Assembly (NCBI GenBank): GCA_949825025.1
Contig: OX463787.1
Coordinates: 13,575,707 to 13,639,706, forward strand
Source: Siphlonurus alternatus
Lineage: Eukaryota; Arthropoda; Insecta; Ephemeroptera; Siphlonuridae
Direction of reading: 5' to 3'
Length of the DNA stretch: 64,000 nt
The first letter of the stretch is position 1; each line of letters starts with the position of its first letter. This document shows, one piece after another, positions 52,914-64,000 of this stretch. Under the pieces are notes generated by a model. It was not told the DNA's origin and did no database searches. It saw only the letters and a program-made list of their open reading frames with translations. The translations under genes and the position numbers were made by a program.

Positions 52914-53744
52914 TTAATTACGTTACAAAAACCTGGCGTAAATTTTAATCTAGGTTTCTGTTTTATCTCATACGTGTATATTTGTTTTTTTAATCAAAAC
53001 ACCATGGTATATTTTGCTTATACTCTAGAATTATCAAGGATTTTTTTCCCCAAGCTATATCAAGAGGGAAGCTAGGGATCTTCCTTACAATGTATAAAAA
53101 AAAAATGGAGCAATAGACGGTCTAGTTTTTGAGATATACAGGATATAAATAGTGAGAATATTACTGGAAATCCGGCGGCCATTAGTCAAATCAGCATCTT
53201 TTTCAACCAAAAAATTAATATCTCAAAAACTGGACCGAATATTTACATTTTTTACTTCAGAAAGTGAACATTCATTTTATTATCTACGTTCTGATCTAAA
53301 AAATATATATATTTACCATAAAAAAGTAATTACCATACTGACAATAATTTTTAAAAAGACTTAAGCTGATTATTATTATTTTTGCGGAAATACATTGCTC
53401 ATTACAAATATTTTCATTGTGTTTGGAGCAGTTTTTCATACTCTTTTCTCGATTTAAAAGACTAGTGGGGTTGTAAGTAATCTTGCCCCCCCCCCCTTCC
53501 TCCATGGTAATGTTAGGGTTAATACAGTATTAAGCAGCAAAATTTAATTTCAAATAGTATAACTTATTAACTCTAGTATGACAAATTTAATGTGGTAGTC
53601 AAAATTTACTAGCTAAAATTGTTTTGCTAATTTTTTTTGCGACTCAATACTGATGATAAAATCATGACTAACCTGCATGAAATGATTTTGTTTGTTTTTA
53701 TGCATTTTTATAGACATAAATAAATATATTTTTTAAATAATCTT

Positions 53745-53960
53745 AAAATTTCAGATTATTTTTTGAACTCTGTATCACCCTTAAAATCGTACGTAATCAT
53801 GTAATTATACTTTTCCCCAAACCTATACATTGTAAATACATTACCAAAACGTGAAAATTGCCTCAATATACCAACCAATCAATTATTAAATATTTGCAAG
53901 CATGACTTTCATATCACAGCGTTTTCGATTTTAAGGGTGTAAAATGAAAGTTCAAAAAAT
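53745..53960. mobile_element. Hairpin relative of 14555-14730 (degraded)
   Basis: CACCCTTAAAATCGTACG against CGATTTTAAGGGTG. Confidence 0.5.
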
Positions 53961-54080
53961 CATTGACAAAAAATTTACAATACACAGCTTGAGGTATTCT
54001 ATACTGAAATTATCATTAAAAAAGATTCATTAAGGTTGCCAATTATATAATCATTGTGTAAAAATCTGCACAATAAAATA

Positions 54081-54400
54081 GAGTATCGGCCTCAATTTTT
54101 TTTATTGCAGAAATGGATAGATCGTGCAAAGTTCTGCTACCCTGATTTTTTTTCATATTTTTTAGAGCCCGGGAACTATTTTTAAAAAATTATTGAAAGT
54201 CCTTTTTGTGACGTCACGCGGTGGCAAGTCCTATCTTATTCTTAAAGAGCGGCGTCTCGTGACGTCACAAAAAGAACATTCAATAATTTTTTAAAAATAG
54301 TTCCCGGGCTCTAAAAAATCTGAAAAAAAAATCAGAGTAACATAACTTTGCACGCTCTATCCATTTCTGCAATAAAAAAAAATTGAGGTCAATACTCTAT
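54081..54400. mobile_element. MITE family M2 copy
   Basis: AGTATCGGCCTCAATTTT to AAATTGAGGTCAATACTC; carries two GTGACGTCAC. Confidence 0.85.
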
Positions 54401-54423
54401 TTAAAGTAACATAATATCAAAAT

Positions 54424-54743
54424 AGAATATCGACCTCAAAATTTTTTATGCAGAAATGGATAGAGGGAGCAAAGTTATGTTACTCTGATTTTTTTTTTTT
54501 TTTTTAGATTCTTTAGAGCCCGGGAACTATTACTAAAAAGTTTTAGCGAGGTCGGGTTTGAACTCAGGCCCCTTTTAGATCATGTCCTGTTATTAAAAAA
54601 GGCGTCAAGAGTTGTCACTCTCTCTCTGTCCTTTCAGTAATATTTTAATACTTGCTTCCCGGACTCTAAAACAAACAGAGAAGCACAACTTTACACCCTT
54701 TATCCATTTCTGCAATAAAAAATTTTGAGGTTGATACTCCATT
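54424..54743. mobile_element. MITE family M2 variant with GGTCGGGTTTGAACTC centre
   Basis: AATATCGACCTCAAAATT to AATTTTGAGGTTGATAC. The centre differs from other M2 copies and resembles that of 42990-43090. Confidence 0.75.
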
Positions 54744-55014
54744 ATGTTAATAATTTCTTTGACTTACCTTAATTATTTTCCTTTCTATTATATTAGTAGA
54801 AGAAGCTTAATAAACTCAAGCGGTAATAAATTAAAATAATTATTTATCAACTTTCGTTGTCACCATAAGATGAGAAACGTGACTCTTTAGTAAACATTGT
54901 ATAGTCACGTTCTTCTAATTGTGTGTTATTGTCTATGTAATTGTATATCAAGAAATGACGTAATAAATTTTTTTTACAAAATATGTATACGTTTTATAAA
55001 ATAGATGTGAAGTT

Positions 55015-55384
55015 TTTTCCTTTATTTTTATTTTATTTTATTATCTCTTTCATGGGCACAATACAATAATATAACAAATATATATTATAGTCAAAATTGA
55101 ATTTACAAATAAAGGCCCATAGGGCAAATAAAAAAGATTGTTGAGCAGTCCATTCACTGAAAAGTGTTCATTCACCCTTATAAATTAATTTAAAAATATC
55201 ACAAATTAATTAACATAACTGGTAAATATTATATTGTTATAATTATTTAGCCCTTAACTGAACCCTGTTCTAGTGGTTTAATTTAACTTTTCGGCTCTTC
55301 TTAGCATTGCTTCCAATTTTGTGGGTACCTTTCAAACAGGTATGGCCGTAGCGTAGCAATTCATTCCAGTATTTGTCAAGTTTT
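55015..55384 (-). mobile_element. Non-LTR retrotransposon 3' end with C-terminal ORF remnant
   Basis: On the - strand an open stretch ending at 55270 reads KLDKYWNELLRYGHTCLKGT and on to VKLNH-stop, followed by a 3' UTR with GCCCTATGGGCC and the tail AATAAAATAAAATAAA. Assignment to a clade is not possible. Confidence 0.5.
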
Positions 55385-55500
55385 GACTCAGGAAACCATG
55401 GAAATCTCAGTCAGGATGGTCGGTAATTGATGCACAAAAGTGGGTGTTGTTTTTAGCAACCGCAATGTGGAAAATTTTGATGGTTACTGCGCACTGATGC
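55385..55500 (-). mobile_element. SINE body fragment
   Basis: CTCAGGAAACCATGG, CTCAGTCAGGATGGTC and GTGGGTGTTGTTTTTAGCAA match the body of the SINE at 63028-63215. Confidence 0.6.
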
Positions 55501-56560
55501 ACTAAATGTACATGACTTAATTAATTATTTAAATTAATTAATTAGTTTTATGTATTGTTGCATTCAGCAGTTCCTTATATTCATAATCTATCTATTGACA
55601 ATTTTATGACGACACAATGGAATGAAATTAACTTTGCCATCATATTTAATTTTGTATCATCAATATATAATATTTTGTGAAGTAAAAAAATATTATATAA
55701 ACATAAAAATATTGTTTAAAAGAATTTTGCATTAAAATTATTTAATAAAATTAAATAGAACTCATGAGTCATAAAATCTTGATTACGAATGGGATATATA
55801 CATCTATCATTGCGAGTACCTAGTTTTCATTTTATGTTTTATTACAATGCAAATCAATAAATTACAATCACTACAAAAAATAGGATGGAACTTTGGCTCT
55901 TATGTTTTAGTTAGATAAGGCTTATGGTTGCATCAAATTTTTTTTTTTGTAGTTACGTGATTTGCATTCTGAGGCGACGTTATAGAAATGTATCTAGATA
56001 AATTAAAAATGGAAATAATGGCATCGTATACTAAGTATTCCAGAGACCTCCGTGTCTTAATTATGACCAAATCTTTCAACGAAAATTCAGCCTTAATTTC
56101 AGCCTAATTTTTCCCTGGATGATGGTAGCTCACTGTAGGTTATTATGTCATTGCGGCAGTGTTGCTATCTGTTCCGGGAAACTTCTGACTTTCAGACTTC
56201 TCTGATTTAAAAGTATCTTCAAACTTCCTTATTGCATAAGTTATTGTTAGTTACTAAATTACTCGCTAATTTTTGTTTAACATGGCTATATATTTTACTT
56301 CCATTTATCTTTTTTTTCAATAACAAATATTTTTTATTACATAAAATTATTTATAAAAAAAATAAAATAAATATTAAATTGGTAAATATTAAAAACAATT
56401 CTATTTTAAAATAATGTATGAAAAAAAATAACATTAATGCAATTAACACAAGCCACTCCTTTATAAGGGTATAAGCAGTAAATTTTACATTTTACTAAAC
56501 TCCCTGACTGACAAAATTTAGTTTGACAATTATAGTTGTGATTTGTAACATACATTTATC
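55501..56560. other. AST8 3' flank
   Basis: AT-rich. A fragment CCAGAGACCTCCGTGTCTTA at 56039 matches the ends of the hairpin 59472-59786. Nothing else seen. Confidence 0.4.
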
Positions 56561-56564
56561 ATAC

Positions 56565-63413
<6,849 letters not shown>

Positions 63414-63680
63414 CTAAAATGTAACATTACATATATGTTTTTTTTAATAGAATTCAATAAATTTCATGAAATATTCATTTAAGTGCGATCCTCCAAGTTC
63501 TTAAGTGCAAATAAAGTCCTATTTATAAGGCTCAGCCAATCATCAGAGTTCATACAATCAGATTGCAAAAGTCTCAGTTATTTAACATGTATTCAAATGG
63601 AATATTCGGCTAAAACAGTTCATGCACTAAGTTTTAAAAATTCCTATCCGACCATTGTAAATAACTGAATATATTTATAG

Positions 63681-63835
63681 TCCCTCGTCCGCAATAATGA
63701 GCTATCTGCCTACCATGATCTCGTTGCAATAATGAGCTATCTGCTATTTCTGCAATTATGAGCTTTTTTTTTATTGATATACAGTTCATAATTGCACTCA
63801 CTTGAAATAGCAGATAGCTCATTAATATACGAATA
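63681..63835. mobile_element. Hairpin relative of 14221-14421
   Basis: CCCTCGTCCGCAATAATGAG with repeated ATGAGCTATCTGC. The right end is truncated. Confidence 0.7.
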
Positions 63836-63857
63836 AATGGAAATTAAGATAAACTTG

Positions 63858-64000
63858 TTTTATTAATGGCATAATAATGGCATAATTTTTTGGGGTAGTT
63901 ATCCAAACCATTTAAACAGGCTATTCTTATTACAGAAACGAGCTCTTAGAACTATTTTACGCTTTAAGAAGCATGATTCATGTGTTGGACATTTCAAAAA
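63858..64000 (+). mobile_element. Non-LTR retrotransposon reverse-transcriptase fragment, cut by the window edge
   Basis: The frame ending at the window edge reads GIIFWGSYPNHLNRLFLLQK then RALRTILRFKKHDSCVGHFK. This matches the thumb/connector shape of jockey- or CR1-like reverse transcriptases (G-I-x-x-W-G ... L-Q-K-R-A-L-R). A stop lies upstream near 63860, so the element is 5' truncated. Its 3' part lies beyond base 64000. Confidence 0.7.

Noticed and set aside
52845..53075. 76-codon frame upstream of AST7
   Set aside because: Begins in a family D MITE; a frame starting with the same MDVTASAH occurs in the copy at 29942-30137, so it is element sequence.

Overview
This is an AT-rich eukaryotic window holding a cluster of eight related astacin (M12A) zinc metalloprotease genes, packed with short hairpin-type transposable elements. 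Split exons with GT-AG introns, very high A/T, long CT microsatellites, SINEs with a 5S rRNA-like head and non-LTR retrotransposon tails suggest an animal, most likely an arthropod. The sequence alone does not fix the species.

Layout. Genes here called AST1 to AST4 lie on the + strand (AST1: last exon only, 736-882; AST2: 3683-7815; AST3: 10132-15143; AST4: 20176-24786). AST5 to AST8 lie on the - strand (AST5: 25728-32434; AST6: 35797-42333; AST7: 46824-52642; AST8: 56565-63413, first coding exon not found). The two arrays face each other tail to tail, with about 0.9 kb between the AST4 and AST5 stop codons. Exons were assigned by conserved protein blocks, splice sites and frame. Every complete gene has the same plan: signal/propeptide exon (A), propeptide exon with the EGDI-type aspartate switch (B), the cysteine-rich N-subdomain exon (C), the HExxHxxGxxHEQ zinc-site exon (D), the Met-turn exon (E) and a last exon ending in the fourth conserved cysteine (F). 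Intron phases are 1-1-0-1-0. All are minimal secreted astacins of about 290-360 residues without CUB or EGF tails. No other protein-coding host gene is visible.

The rest is introns and intergenic DNA filled with non-autonomous elements: at least twenty hairpin/MITE families, 5S-headed and tRNA-headed SINEs, and 3' ends of non-LTR retrotransposons, often nested. The most notable points are: a TTAA-flanked MITE that split AST2 exon A and looks like it became a new in-frame intron; decayed tandem copies of the AST5 first coding exon in its own intron; a splice-acceptor-like site 2-20 nt before the ATG of all six genes with a visible start; different hairpin elements inserted at the same central site of another hairpin family; and TGACGTCA (CRE-type) octamers recurring in many unrelated hairpin families.

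As a set the genes probably encode secreted digestive, developmental or secretion-product proteases made as zymogens. Which of these cannot be told from sequence.
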